Assembly: GCF_040436345.1 (NCBI RefSeq)
Contig: NC_133227.1
Location: forward strand, 23,248,671-23,312,670
Direction: 5' to 3'
Source: Pagrus major
Taxonomy: Eukaryota > Chordata > Actinopteri > Spariformes > Sparidae
DNA length: 64,000 nucleotides
Under the pieces are notes generated by a model. The model was given only the letters and a program-made list of their open reading frames with translations. It was not told the DNA's origin and did not search any database. The number at the start of each line of letters is the position of its first letter. The stretch's first letter is position 1. Positions 23,855-34,492 of this stretch are shown one piece after another. The translations under genes and the position numbers were made by a program.

Positions 23855-26616
23855 TTAGGAAAGTAAATTCATCTTCTGAGTCTCATTAAACCTGGAAAGA
23901 ATTTCCTTAAAGGAGTCAGTCGGCACCGTCTGCTCTACAACATGACGGACTCCGCTCTCTAAGACACGATAGTACCGCTTCACTTCCTGCAGCTCAGACT
24001 GAAGTTGTTTCTCCACCTTTTCATGCTCCTGTTGAGCTTCACTCAGCATCTTCTTGTACTTTGACTCCACAGATTTTATTTCCTCCTCCAGTTTCCGCTG
24101 GTACAACTCTCTGAGCTCTGCCTCTCTCTGATTCAACATCTCCACCACCTGCAGGTAGGTTTTGTTGGAATAAAACTGTCCCTCATTGTTGGTCACCATC
24201 TCCTCCACCTTCTCCAGCAGTTCCCGGACCTGTCCACGATCGTTGATTTTGAGATTATTGAGGACATGATATCTGTTTCCTGCCTTCCTCAGGATCTCCT
24301 GCAGCTCAGGTCCAGCCTCCTCCAGCTGTCGATCGATGTCTGACTTTACTTTGTCTCCAAATGTGAACAGGATGATGGTGTTCTTCCAGGCATCCTCTCC
24401 AAAAATCTCCTCCACCCGCCTGACAGCGTCTCTTTCCTCTGCTGTGAATGTCCCCAGCCTGATGACAAGCAGGATGGCGTGGGGCCCCGGGGCCGACATG
24501 TTGATGCATTTTGCGATCTCTCTCTTCACTGTTTGCTCAGGTAACGAGGTGTCAAAGAGGCCGGGAGTGTCGACGATGGTCACCCGTCTGCCGTAGACCT
24601 CATCTCTCTGCTTACAGCACTCGCTGGTCACTGAGGAGAGAAAACACATGATGTTTAATCTGAAGCGTCACAACACAGGATGAAGGAGATGATCACACAG
24701 AGACACGACTGTTCAAATAACATGTAAGAGAAGTCAGTCAGTAAGACCTCTGCTTATGTTAAGCAATGTTACACATTAACCGAAATCCACCTAATGTGTG
24801 TATAAGTGTGTTACCTGAGAAGTGACTGACAGCTGCACCGAAGGCATCTCTTCCCAGTATGGTGTTTCCGGTCGCGCTTTTTCCAGCTCCAGTTTTCCCA
24901 ACAAGAACCAGCCGCAAGTCTGAAAGAGGAAAACAAAACAACGGGCGTGACTTCCCTTTCTGACACAAGACACGCAGTACTGTGACTTCTTTGTGCTAAT
25001 AAGACTTTTTATTTCTTGAAATTATGTTTGTGGGACTTGTATTATATTCAAAGGCAAGTGAATTACACTTCACAATATCAAATTCACAACATGATGACTT
25101 TTGGATCTATAACAATCTTAAAATTGACGTATTTTTTATCTCAAAACTGCAAATGTTGCCGAAAAAGTTTGCATCTCTGCATCGTCTCTCCTCCGTCCTC
25201 ACTCCCACACCTCGGGTCCAACTCCCTCACCCCACACAGAATCATTATAATACAAATTGAGCAGGAAATGTTAAAATGCTGTCCCACACATTAGTGACAA
25301 AACACTATAATCCTAAATTTGTAATGTGTGTGTAACACCAATGTGTTTATAGTGTATGACTCCTTTGAAGTGATGGACGGTTTCTCACTTGGAGGTTCAT
25401 CTTTACTGTCTCTTCTTCTTCTCTGTGGTGCTGTTATGAAAGGAAAGAACAAATGTGCTCATTAACAACATGAGGATCACTTATAAAACAATTAAAAGCA
25501 GTAAATAGCAACAGATCTAACCAGTGTCATAATGGATGCAATAAAATAAATCAAGAACAATTACAATAATAGATATTAGTCTAATACATTCAATGCACCG
25601 GTAATGTATTATATCAAAGGTGCACTATGTAGCTTTGAAGAATATTTTTTAATCAGAAGAGAGATCAATGACTCATTTTATGCCTAAACAAACGAAAAAT
25701 AAAGAAACTCTGTTTGTTTTCAGGACTGAATAAACTGAATAAACAAACTGACCTTAAAGGACAACAACATTTCATACTGTTTTACAGTTTCACAGTTTTC
25801 TGGGGACCTTATTTTCCTCTGAGAACAGCTTGTTCATTCAATTATGTATTTGTTTTATTACCTCATTAATATTGTAAATATTAAAGCTCTGAGTTCTTCT
25901 CTAAAACTGCAAAGTGCCCCTTTAAGGTCCTTATAATAAGCATCAGTTAATAGGTAACAAGGCATTTATAAGTCCTTAATAAGATGCTTATTCACATTAT
26001 TAAGACTATCAGCATTAATAGCTAAATCAACGTTTATTTTTAGATCATAAGACATTTATAGCGTTATTTAAAGCGTTGTACGTTTCTTATACTCTTAATT
26101 GCTTATAGTAGCATTACAAATTGAGTTTAGCTACATTATCTATTGTGTCATTGTTAAAACTTTAAGCTTCTTTATGCTTTATGAAGATTAAAACATACTT
26201 CATAGTGCATTTTTATGCAGGCCTACTTATTGATCCATATAACTGGTCAATAAGATCAAAGATCGAGCTCTTAAAAACGTTGAACTGTAGTTTCACGACA
26301 TTAAGTGACGCAGCACGAGACGCCATCTGGAAACCTAAAGTGAAAGTAACTCGGACAGAATATATAAATAAATAAATAAATGAATACATTGGTTAATAAG
26401 TAAGTAAAAATAAATATTCGCCGCTTTAAATTCACAACATCTGAGTGCAGCTTTAGTTAGGCGACTATATAGAGAAGAATCGAAACAGTAATGTCGATAT
26501 TAATAACGTGGTGACAGAAGGAGCAGATCTTCACAGTCAGACTCAGACTCATGTAAAGTGTCAAACTGTGAAATCAGGCATGAATCAGACTCACTGAATG
26601 TTTCTCTCGCTGCCAT
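23855..26616 (-). CDS. GIMAP-family GTPase with C-terminal coiled coil (cassette 2)
   Basis: Four coding exons on the minus strand, all phase 1: 26595-26616 (MAARETF), 25389-25430 (RRRR linker), 24815-24919 (P-loop) and 23855-24630, giving 314 residues. The P-loop GKTGAGKS is at about 29-36, DTPGLFD begins at 77, then [15 protein letters not shown]4-region [10 protein letters not shown], and a coiled coil from [15 protein letters not shown] onward. It is very close to the cassette-3 gene: intron 3 shares long nearly identical stretches (about 24677-24735 against 35306-35365). It ends QKMNLLS, without a lipid-attachment motif. Role by family: immune GTPase acting on membranes, possibly assembling through the coiled coil. 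It is divergent to the gene at 30489; the gap between them is about 2.1 kb because two repeats lie in it. Confidence 0.88.
25615..25930. repeat. Dispersed repeat, family beta, copy 2
   Basis: The most complete copy. It starts AAAGGTGCACTATGTAG, has the AAACAAACTGACCTTAAAGG and TATTTTCCTCTGAGAACAGC blocks, and ends AAAGTGCCCCTTTAAGG, roughly the inverse of its start. It lies in intron 1 of the cassette-2 minus-strand GIMAP gene. Confidence 0.65.
26337..26350 (+). promoter_or_regulatory. IRF/PRDI-like motif in intron 1 of the cassette-2 GIMAP
   Basis: AAAGTGAAAGTAAC, with the PRDI/ISRE core AAGTGAAAGT, about 250 bases inside the gene from exon 1. The cassette-3 gene has the same motif at the same relative place with an AATAAATAAAT run next to it, so it was inherited by both copies. 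Regulatory function is inference. Confidence 0.35.
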
Positions 26617-27190
26617 CACAGCCTCTTCTTTTTACTTCTTGGCCTTGATTGTGGAGAAGCAGTTCACCCGACACGTTCAGCTCTCAGGCGACAGGCGGGT
26701 GAAGCTTTCCCCCAACCTCATGTTCATATCCGGTCTAAAAAATAAAACTCCCCTGGACATAAGATCAGACAGAAATGGAGAAAACTTTTTAAAAAACGCG
26801 TTTCAGGAGGGAACAGAGCACAGAAAGATTATATATTAGTTAGGCTACTTTTAACTAACTTCCTCTGTGATAGAACTCGTTTTTAACAAGTCTGAAAAGA
26901 AAAAGACGAAGCGGGACATTTTATTTTGAAGGATAATTTAGGAAGTGGTAAAGCTCAATCTGCGCAGCTTGACGAGTAGAACCCGGAAATAAAGGTAAAT
27001 ACTTCACGAACACTACAACAACGTCGTCATCTCTACTTGTAAACCGGTGGCTGTTTGATTACGTGTACCTATACATCCCTGCGTTCAGTAAGCACGCGTA
27101 AAATAATATTCTTTATTTCAATTTAGTTACTTTTTTAACGTAGTAGTGTTTATTTAATGACAGCGGAAACAGAAGTTTGCCAGGTTAAAT
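26617..27190. promoter_or_regulatory. Upstream region of the cassette-2 minus-strand GIMAP
   Basis: At 26726-26747 a block ATCCGGTCT followed by AAAAAATAAAA lies 110-131 bases upstream of the start codon. The cassette-3 gene has the matching block at 38541-38561, 96-116 bases upstream. The conserved spacing suggests a core-promoter element; the AT run could act as a TATA-like site. Confidence 0.4.
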
Positions 27191-27815
27191 CACGAGGCGA
27201 AGCCACGCCCCTTCCGGTTTGCCCCACGGGACTTTATTTTACTTTATGGTAGTGAATGAAGAGAGACAAACATTTTTTTTATCCCGTTTGAATTGTGCCA
27301 TGAATCACACATTTGATGTTTGTGAAAATTAAAAGATAATTTTCCAAGTCAATAATGAAGCAGTTTGTCATAAATCTGATGAAATATCAGACTGTGAAAA
27401 TACGTAATTATAAAGACTACACAGCCAGCAGTCGCGTTAATGACGTCATCTCGTTGAACATTCACCATAACCCATCACTTAAACCTTGTAGAGCTGCTCC
27501 TGTATATTAGCAACCAACTCTCCTTTCACATAGCTGCAGTTGTCAATATGACCAGATTTATTGTGAGTTTCCTCTTTTTCAGTACTTTTTCTGTGCCGAG
27601 TTGGTGTTGGTGAGACGATGTAGTTCACTGAGCAGTTTAACACAAAACTAGACGATATTTAACTTTATTTATGACGAACTGCGACTTTCTTGACTTGAAA
27701 AGTATCTTTTAAATGGACAAACATCACATGTGAAGTTCATGGCACAAATCAAGCAGGAGCAAAAAATTATGTGTCTTTATCCATTCACTACAATACAAAG
27801 TTTGGGGCGTGACCT
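27191..27815. mobile_element. Palindromic MITE-like element between divergent GIMAP genes
   Basis: Left arm (about 27200-27345) and right arm (about 27705-27815) are long imperfect inverted repeats. They share CACGCCCC near the ends, GTAGTGAATG, GACAAACAT and the GTGCCATGAATCACA block (inverted on the right). The 360-bp interior has no coding capacity. Another arm lies at 1-100. It occupies what should be the shared upstream region of cassette 2. Confidence 0.65.
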
Positions 27816-28374
27816 CCGCTCTGTGTGTGTATGTAACTGCGTAGATGAGCCCACTTTATTTACTTTATTATATCAAATGAACAATGACAAACTCACATTG
27901 ACAAATTGAACCATCTGTATGATGATGACTTCCAAATTTCCTCATCTGTATCATCAGGATACATTTCATTTATCGTTTTAAAATGTACTTCTTCATGTTC
28001 AGGAGGAATTGGAAATTGGAGAAATGTATTTCTGATAGCCAATATTTCAGATTTTTCATAGATTTTATAGATCGATTGTCCTCCCTATAGCCTACTAAGG
28101 TATAGAGTACTCACTAAATATTGTCTCAGAAATTTGTTGTTGCACCTTTCTCAGACACAGGAAAGTATGAGGCAGTTATTTATTTCATTTCAGGAGTCGG
28201 AGATGCGGTTTATGGTATATATTGTTATAGGCCTGGTAATGGACTTTATTTTATACCAAAAACATGTTAACGTTCTATCAAGCAACATTATTATTAAAGG
28301 CCATATCCACTTTAAACAGCGTAAAGAGTATTTTAACTGACCTTTTTAGTACATCTTAACACCAGTAATTTTAC

Positions 28375-28530
28375 TTTGAAGGTGCACCATGTAGTTTTGG
28401 GGAAAAAAATTAATAAGAAGAGACAGATGTTCATTGACTGATTTTTATGCCTAAAAACAAACTTAATAAACAAATTCTCTTTGTTGTTATGACTGAATAA
28501 ACAAACTGACCTTAAAGGACATCAGAGAGA
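28375..28530. repeat. Dispersed repeat, family beta, copy 3 (partial)
   Basis: AAGGTGCACCATGTAG start and the AAACAAACTGACCTTAAAGG block; it ends before the GAGAACAGC block and runs into a GAGA-rich stretch. Confidence 0.6.
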
Positions 28531-28684
28531 GAGAGCGGGAAGGAGGGGGGAGAAGCAGTGGGAGAGACGGGAGGAGGGGGGTGTACAGCAGCCACAGCAG
28601 TAATAACAGCTTTACTAACTGAGATATGAGTATTAATAACACAAAAAGTATAATGATAATAATAATAATAATAATATTAACGCC

Positions 28685-28771
28685 GTGCTTTTATTTTGAA
28701 AGTAACTGATTCTGGACGGAGCGGAAGAGAAGCAGAGGCGGAAGTAATGTCGCTGAGACTGTTGTTTTCAG
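28685..28771 (+). promoter_or_regulatory. Candidate non-coding first exon of the cassette-2 tandem GIMAP
   Basis: A strong donor TTTTCAG/GTGAGTTGG at 28771/28772 matches the donors at 13296 and 39702 in position and context. The sequence just upstream (TTTTATTTTGAAAGT) also occurs near 39597 in cassette 3. An ATG at 28748 opens a short upstream frame that would run into exon 2 out of frame with the GTPase. Confidence 0.45.
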
Positions 28772-29328
28772 GTGAGTTGGCTTCTTTTTACTTGTTTTTC
28801 AGTTTCTAAATGAACCTTTTACACCCGAGGAGGTAAATCTGTCACTATAAAACAATATGAATTCATTATCAGTGTCTTATTATCACTCGTAGAGACATTT
28901 TCCTCATTTCCTGCGAAGTGACAGCATTTTTCAACTGTCATGTCTGCCGTTGTAGTTTGGTGCTCGTGTATTCGTGCAGTTACGGTAGTGTGCTGAGCGG
29001 GTTAAAAGCACGAAGACATTTTATATATTTGCCTCCAAATGCAGACGAAATTATATTACAGATTCAAATATCAGCCCATATAACTCTTGTTGAATATGTG
29101 GCGTCTTTAAATAAATCCTAATGGATCAAACTGCCGTAGTAAAAGTTTTGTTTAGAAGCGCAATGGATTTCTGCTGACTGACCAAATAGAAAATCTGAAG
29201 TATTTTCGCTGTATATGACCGTGCAGGGTCAGTCACCTTAAAGGACATTATAACACATGGACAATTTCCTCATGTTTCATCTCTTGTGTTAAAACAATCT
29301 TCCTCATGAGGGTTGTTGACAGTTTCAG

Positions 29329-29346
29329 TTGAAAGTGAAAGTAAAG
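29329..29346 (+). promoter_or_regulatory. ISRE-like motif in intron 1 of the cassette-2 tandem GIMAP
   Basis: GAAAGTGAAAGTAAA (29331-29345) fits the ISRE pattern GAAANNGAAA, directly preceded by TTTCAGTT. It would bind IRF/STAT complexes if used. It lies in the first intron of the gene whose coding region starts at 30489. Sequence evidence only. Confidence 0.4.
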
Positions 29347-30488
29347 TCATTTGATCATATGAGGACTTCTGTGGTGAAGTCACATTTAACAAGACTTTAC
29401 CCTTTTAATATATGATGTGTTATATATTAGGGCTGTGTTAGGTAGCCTAAATAATTTGTGAAACAGGTGCTAACATGTTCTTGTTAAAGGTTTTATCTTT
29501 TGAGAGAAAAACTGTAGTGATAAACGCAATGTTTCATAGCATAACTGATGATCTCTCAGTCAGAGGAACCAGGTTCAGCTCTCTCATGAGGCCGTCATCA
29601 ATATGAGTCACACGGAGAAGCCAAGATTTCAGAAAAATAAGCTCTTCTACTGGCCAGCTGATAAGCAGCCCTGCTGGCAAAGAAGTATTGCCCTTGGGTC
29701 AAGGATGAGACGTGTACATTTTCTGTGTTGGGCTATTTGTTTTTTGTTAAAAATATAAGTAGGGCTGCAGAATTAATCAGAGTTTTATTGTAATTGCAAT
29801 AAGACCATGTGCAATATCTAAATTGTGGAAAATGCTTCATTTTGATAAAGGTAAAATGTGTGCTAACAGCCTTTTAATGAAGTACTGTAGTCCTGCAGAT
29901 AATTCCTGACATAACATATTTGTTTGGTTTTTTGGCAAAGACCCTCACAAATGTCACATCATCATGATTTCATAGTTTTTTCAGTTAAAATAAAAAATTG
30001 TGATGCAAAAATCATCATTCCCACTAATCATGAATCACGTCGAAATTGCAATTTGTGTCAGAATATTTTACTTTTTTGCCATATCGTGCAGCCTTGAATA
30101 TAGATGAATAAATAAGGAAATGTAATTGTTTTTTGCTCTTATGTTGAGAAAGTAATACATTACAGTTAACCAGTATAAATTGTGGGATTTTAGGACCTAT
30201 AAAGTGTGAAAGTGTCATTTAGTATAACTTTCCTAAGTAAGTCTCAAAAGAAAAACAATATTTAGATTTAAAAACTTTTTCAATAACATATAAAAGCATT
30301 TTTATGATATTGTGTTAAATAAATATTGCAATATCTGATATACACTGGATCTCTAGGATTTTTTTTGCTATTTCTTTTAAACCGTACAGCAAATAAACCA
30401 GTTAAGTAGATTTCCACGAATACAATTAAAGCCTTTGTAATTTACTGAATTTGATTCTTTTCTCCAGCAGGTTTTTTGATCCTTGTAC

Positions 30489-32748
30489 ATGAACCCAGAT
30501 CCAGATCCAGATCTCACCATCGTCCTACTTGGAAAAGCCGGAGTCGGTAAAAGTGCTTCAGGAAACACCATCCTGGAACGAACAGCGTTTGAGTCGAAGA
30601 TGTCCTTTAAACCAGTGACCAAACAAATCTGTGAAAAGAGAGGAAATGTGTTTGGGAAACAGATCTCAGTGGTCGACACTCCAGGAATATTAGACACCAA
30701 GGACACTGAGGAGAAGATTAGAAAGTTCTGTCGGGATCTCCTGCAGTCCTCCAGACGTTGTCTGTTTCTGGTGGTGCTCAGAGTTGGACGGTTCACAGAG
30801 GAGGATCAGAAGGCTGTGAGGGCAGCTATGAGAGTCCTCGGGCATCAGGGGATGAAGAAGAGTTACCTGCTCTTCACTGGTGGTGATGCTTTAAAACCCA
30901 TGTCACTAGATGATTTTATCTTTGAAGATGAAAAAGGTTCACTTCCAGATGTTGTCACAATGTTTGCGGGGGCGTATCACCTCTTCAACAATGAGGTGGA
31001 TGATGAAGAACAAGTCAGAGAGCTGCTGCTGAAGTCAGGCCACCTCAGAGCCCAGAAACATTCTGATTATCCAGGTACTGTGTGATCTAATTATTACATA
31101 TATTCATGAGTAAAACCATGTCTTTGTTATGTATTGATTGATATGTGGGTTTTGGGATCTATTATTAGAGGCAGGGCCCCATTCATTACTAGGAAGGCTG
31201 CTCAGTGGTGCAGCCCACAGAGCGTGCACACTAGAGACTTCCCGTTTAGTGCCCGGCTAACTTGAATGGGGATAAAATGATTTAATCGTGCGGCTCTTCT
31301 AGACTTTACAAATTTTATTGGACCGAATGGCTCAAATTATCAAACGAGTCACTTGTGATGCTCAAAAAAATGTATCTACCATTTTACAGACACTTCTTTC
31401 ACCATGTTGGCTTATGGGACGTGATAATTAAACGGTTTGGCCAAAACAAAAACTGTCTTCAAAGCCTGGCACTCCTCCTGGGCGCCTGGGTCCTGAGTCT
31501 TTGGATTTCCCTTTTCAATGACAAATACAGACTGCCGCCACCTGGTGGTATGGAGAGACGCAGAACGTACAAGCGAGTTGGCTGACGTTGCTAGTTCTTT
31601 GATGGGCCCTTACTGCCTGAAGCCCAAGGCACACCAAAGGGCAAGCCAAAAAAAAGCGTGGAAAATAGCCTCCATAACATGTATCATCTAACCCCTCTGT
31701 ATTTGTCCTCTGGAAGGATGTTTTTAGGATTACATTTTTGCCTCTGTATGAATGTGCACAAAGTTCTGATATAGTACATTTAAGACTCATTCTTCACTTG
31801 TTTTATAGTTGTATATTGCAATAATAATCTGTGATTGTGACAAAATCCCATGGGACACCATTTGTGAACCACTGGTCTAAAATGGCATCAGTGCACTGAA
31901 ACAGTAAACTTGCAGTATGATCTCTAAATAAATAAGGTTTAATATTGGCGGACACATTTCTCTATTGTTTAAACCTGTTTTACTGACTTTTTTAAAACAG
32001 TTTCCGGACAGTTGTGAGAAGGTTAACTAATGTGTTTTTATTTGCTTTTTGTCTTTCAGCTGATGATTCCAGAGACAGGAGGATCGTGCTGCTCGGTCTT
32101 CCTGGAGCTGGAAAAAGTTCTTCTGGGAACACCATCTTAGGATCTGAAAAGTTCAGATCAGGCTGTGACTTTAATTCAGTCACTCCAAAGACTTTCTCTG
32201 AATCAGCCACAGTGGAGGGTCGTAAGGTCACAGTGGTGGACACTCCAGGATTCACTGATGAAGTTCTGACTCCTGAGCAACTGTCTGAAGAGATCATGAA
32301 GTCTGTAGTAGTGGCCAGTCCAGGACCACATGCCTTTGTTGTTGTGGTCAGAATAGGCAGAATCACTGAAAGAGACATCAAACTGTTTGAGCTACTTCCA
32401 AAACTGTTTGACGGTGATGTTTGTGATGCTCATCAGTACTCCATGGTCCTTTTCACTCATGGAGATGATCTAGAGAGCAGGTCCATTGATGATTTGATCA
32501 AGATCAACAGACATGTGTCAGCACTGGTCTCCATGTGTGGAGGTAGATACTGTGTGTTTGACAACAAAGCCAAAAGAAGCAGAGAGCAGGTTAGACACTT
32601 CCTGAATAAGATAGATGAGATGGTCACAGATAATGGTGGACAACACTTCACCAGTGACATGTTCAGGATGGCTGAGACGTTTATTAATGAAGAAAGGAAC
32701 CGGTCAGGTGGGACAGCAGGTGAGCCATCAGGCTGCATTGTGCTATAG
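30489..32748 (+). CDS. Tandem-domain GIMAP-family GTPase with CaaX-like C terminus (cassette 2)
   Basis: Coding exons 30489-31074 and 32060-32748, phase-1 junction, 424 residues, plus a likely non-coding exon ending at 28771. The start was chosen at the ATG giving MNPDPDPDL, which lines up with MDPVPNSDL and MNPDQDPDP in the sister genes. Domain 1: P-loop GKAGVGKS at 15-22, DTPGIL, FTGGD. Domain 2: P-loop GLPGAGKS at 208-215, DTPGF, SPGPHAFVVVV, FTHGDDL. The protein ends GCIVL, a CaaX-type box (Cys, two aliphatic residues, Leu), which predicts geranylgeranylation and membrane anchoring. The sister genes instead end in Cys-rich acidic tails. Tandem AIG1 domains are known in some GIMAPs (GIMAP8 has three). 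It is likely to act on endomembranes in immune cells. AATAAA at 33107-33112 is the likely poly(A) signal. Confidence 0.9.
31140..31800. repeat. Repeats in the intron of the cassette-2 tandem GIMAP
   Basis: Several dispersed-repeat pieces follow one another: a GGGCCCCATTCATTACTAGG block (about 31170-31350), a block from CAAACGAGTCACTTGTGATG, and a block with GCCGCCACCTGGTGGTATGG. The last one is also found near 49050 inside the ARAP gene (GCCACCTGGTGGTATGGAGA, then CGCAGAACC). No coding exon was seen. Confidence 0.5.
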
Positions 32749-33106
32749 GTATATGGAAAATAATTTGGAGTTAGTCTTTTTAAGATTCATAAGTGTAAAA
32801 TCATTATTAATTTTCTCACTGAGCCTAAAGAAATCACTCAACTTTATGTCTGGAGAGACACAAATTGGCTTGTAATTCTTGAGTTATCTATATCTCTTGA
32901 ATGGACAAAGTTAAATTACTGGGCCTGGTCCCTGACAGTCAGGCCGAGGCATAGGAAAATGTTCCTGTTAAGTACAAGGACACGCGCTGGGTCCAGTTCC
33001 TAAATCATTCATTTTGTACCACCTGGACTGTTGTTCAACAGTATGGTCATCTGACATTTTTTAAAATATTTATTGCCATTTTAATGGTTGCATATCAAAA
33101 AATGTA

Positions 33107-33112
33107 AATAAA
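33107..33112 (+). terminator. Polyadenylation signal of the cassette-2 tandem GIMAP
   Basis: AATAAA about 360 bases behind the stop codon at 32746-32748. Confidence 0.6.
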
Positions 33113-34008
33113 AAAGATGGAAATGATATTAAACCTTGCTGTATTGTTCATTATAATCATGATTACTTGCTAGAGATGACTGAAAATGTATTTATTTATC
33201 TTCACAAGCTCTGTTCTTACTGTCTTATCTTCAAGCTGAGCTGTGTCTGTGGGCTGCATACAGCATCAACAACCTTCATCAGTAAGGTACAGCAGTCTAT
33301 GCTATTCTACAAAGCCAAGAGCTATGGCTGAAATCAAATTTTTAAATTTCTGTTTTTATCTCTAGCAAAATTAGTTCTATGTTACTCTATCTCAGACTAG
33401 AAGCGATTAAAACGGCAAAGACTAAAAAAAACAGTGTAGTAGCTGCACTCTGCCTTGATTTTTCTGAGCTTTGGCTGCAGTGATTGCAGTCTATAACAGC
33501 TGTCTAATAAGACGGGGACTAGATTATATTGTATGACAGCATTTAATTCCATATATAGGTTTGCATAAATTCTACAATGACACTACAGTATTGAGTCATA
33601 ATAGGTTACACCAAATTACTTGATTGCTTGAATTTTTCTGAATGACTCATCTTTTTAAACTTTTTAAACATGCAAACAATAAAACAAATACAGATAAAAC
33701 ATAAGAAAAAGAACAGATTTAGATTCTCAAGAAGAAAACAAGAAGAAAATAATAGTTACTGCACTCTGCACTATATACAGTATCTTATAAAGAGAGCTGT
33801 ATCTGCATTTTTACAGTTATAGGTTAAATAATTGGTCGTTTTTGCCTTTGTAGGGCAGGATAGGTAGCATATGTTTTTCTGCCTTGTTCTACATTTGTCC
33901 TGCACACTATACATTGTTTGTAGCGTGGTGGTTATGCTGACAGTTTAACATCTGAGGAAGCATAATAGAAAAATCCACGACACTCTTCTGGCAAAAGATT
34001 TAAAAGCC
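33113..34008. other. Intergenic between convergent GIMAP genes, nothing else seen
   Basis: AT-rich, no open frame of note. It separates the convergent 3' ends of the cassette-2 plus-strand gene and the cassette-3 minus-strand gene. Confidence 0.5.
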
Positions 34009-34014
34009 TTTATT
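34009..34014 (-). terminator. Candidate polyadenylation signal of the cassette-3 minus-strand GIMAP
   Basis: TTTATT on the plus strand (AATAAA on the minus strand) about 480 bases beyond the stop at 34493. Confidence 0.45.
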
Positions 34015-34492
34015 GAGATGAGATCGATTTCATAAGAAAATTCTTACAAACATCAATAATTCATGTTGAAAATGAGCTGAGTAGCAACCACATGATGGCA
34101 CAAACGGCTCTTTTCAGGGTATATAAGCCTGGATTTTTCATGTGTTGTCTGACCATCTCCATCCCTCCTTTGAGACCAAAACAAGTATTTAAGCCAAATC
34201 ATGATGTTTTCTAAGTCTAACCAAGTGGTTTTTGTGCCTAAACCTAACCAGAGCATGAGCACAGCATTGTGACAAAAGAGAAGTAGAAAATTCAACCTAA
34301 ACAAACGAAAAGTTGCAACATAAAGAAACGTACTATTGTATACTTTCAATTTATATGCTGATAGAGGTAATTGAGTTGGACAAATCTCTCTTTTTCCGTT
34401 ATAGCAAACTTGTGTGTTGACTCACTGCAGTCAGTCAAACGGTGACAGCTGTCAGCAGGATGATGTCACAGCCATCGAGGGTCCATCAGAGT

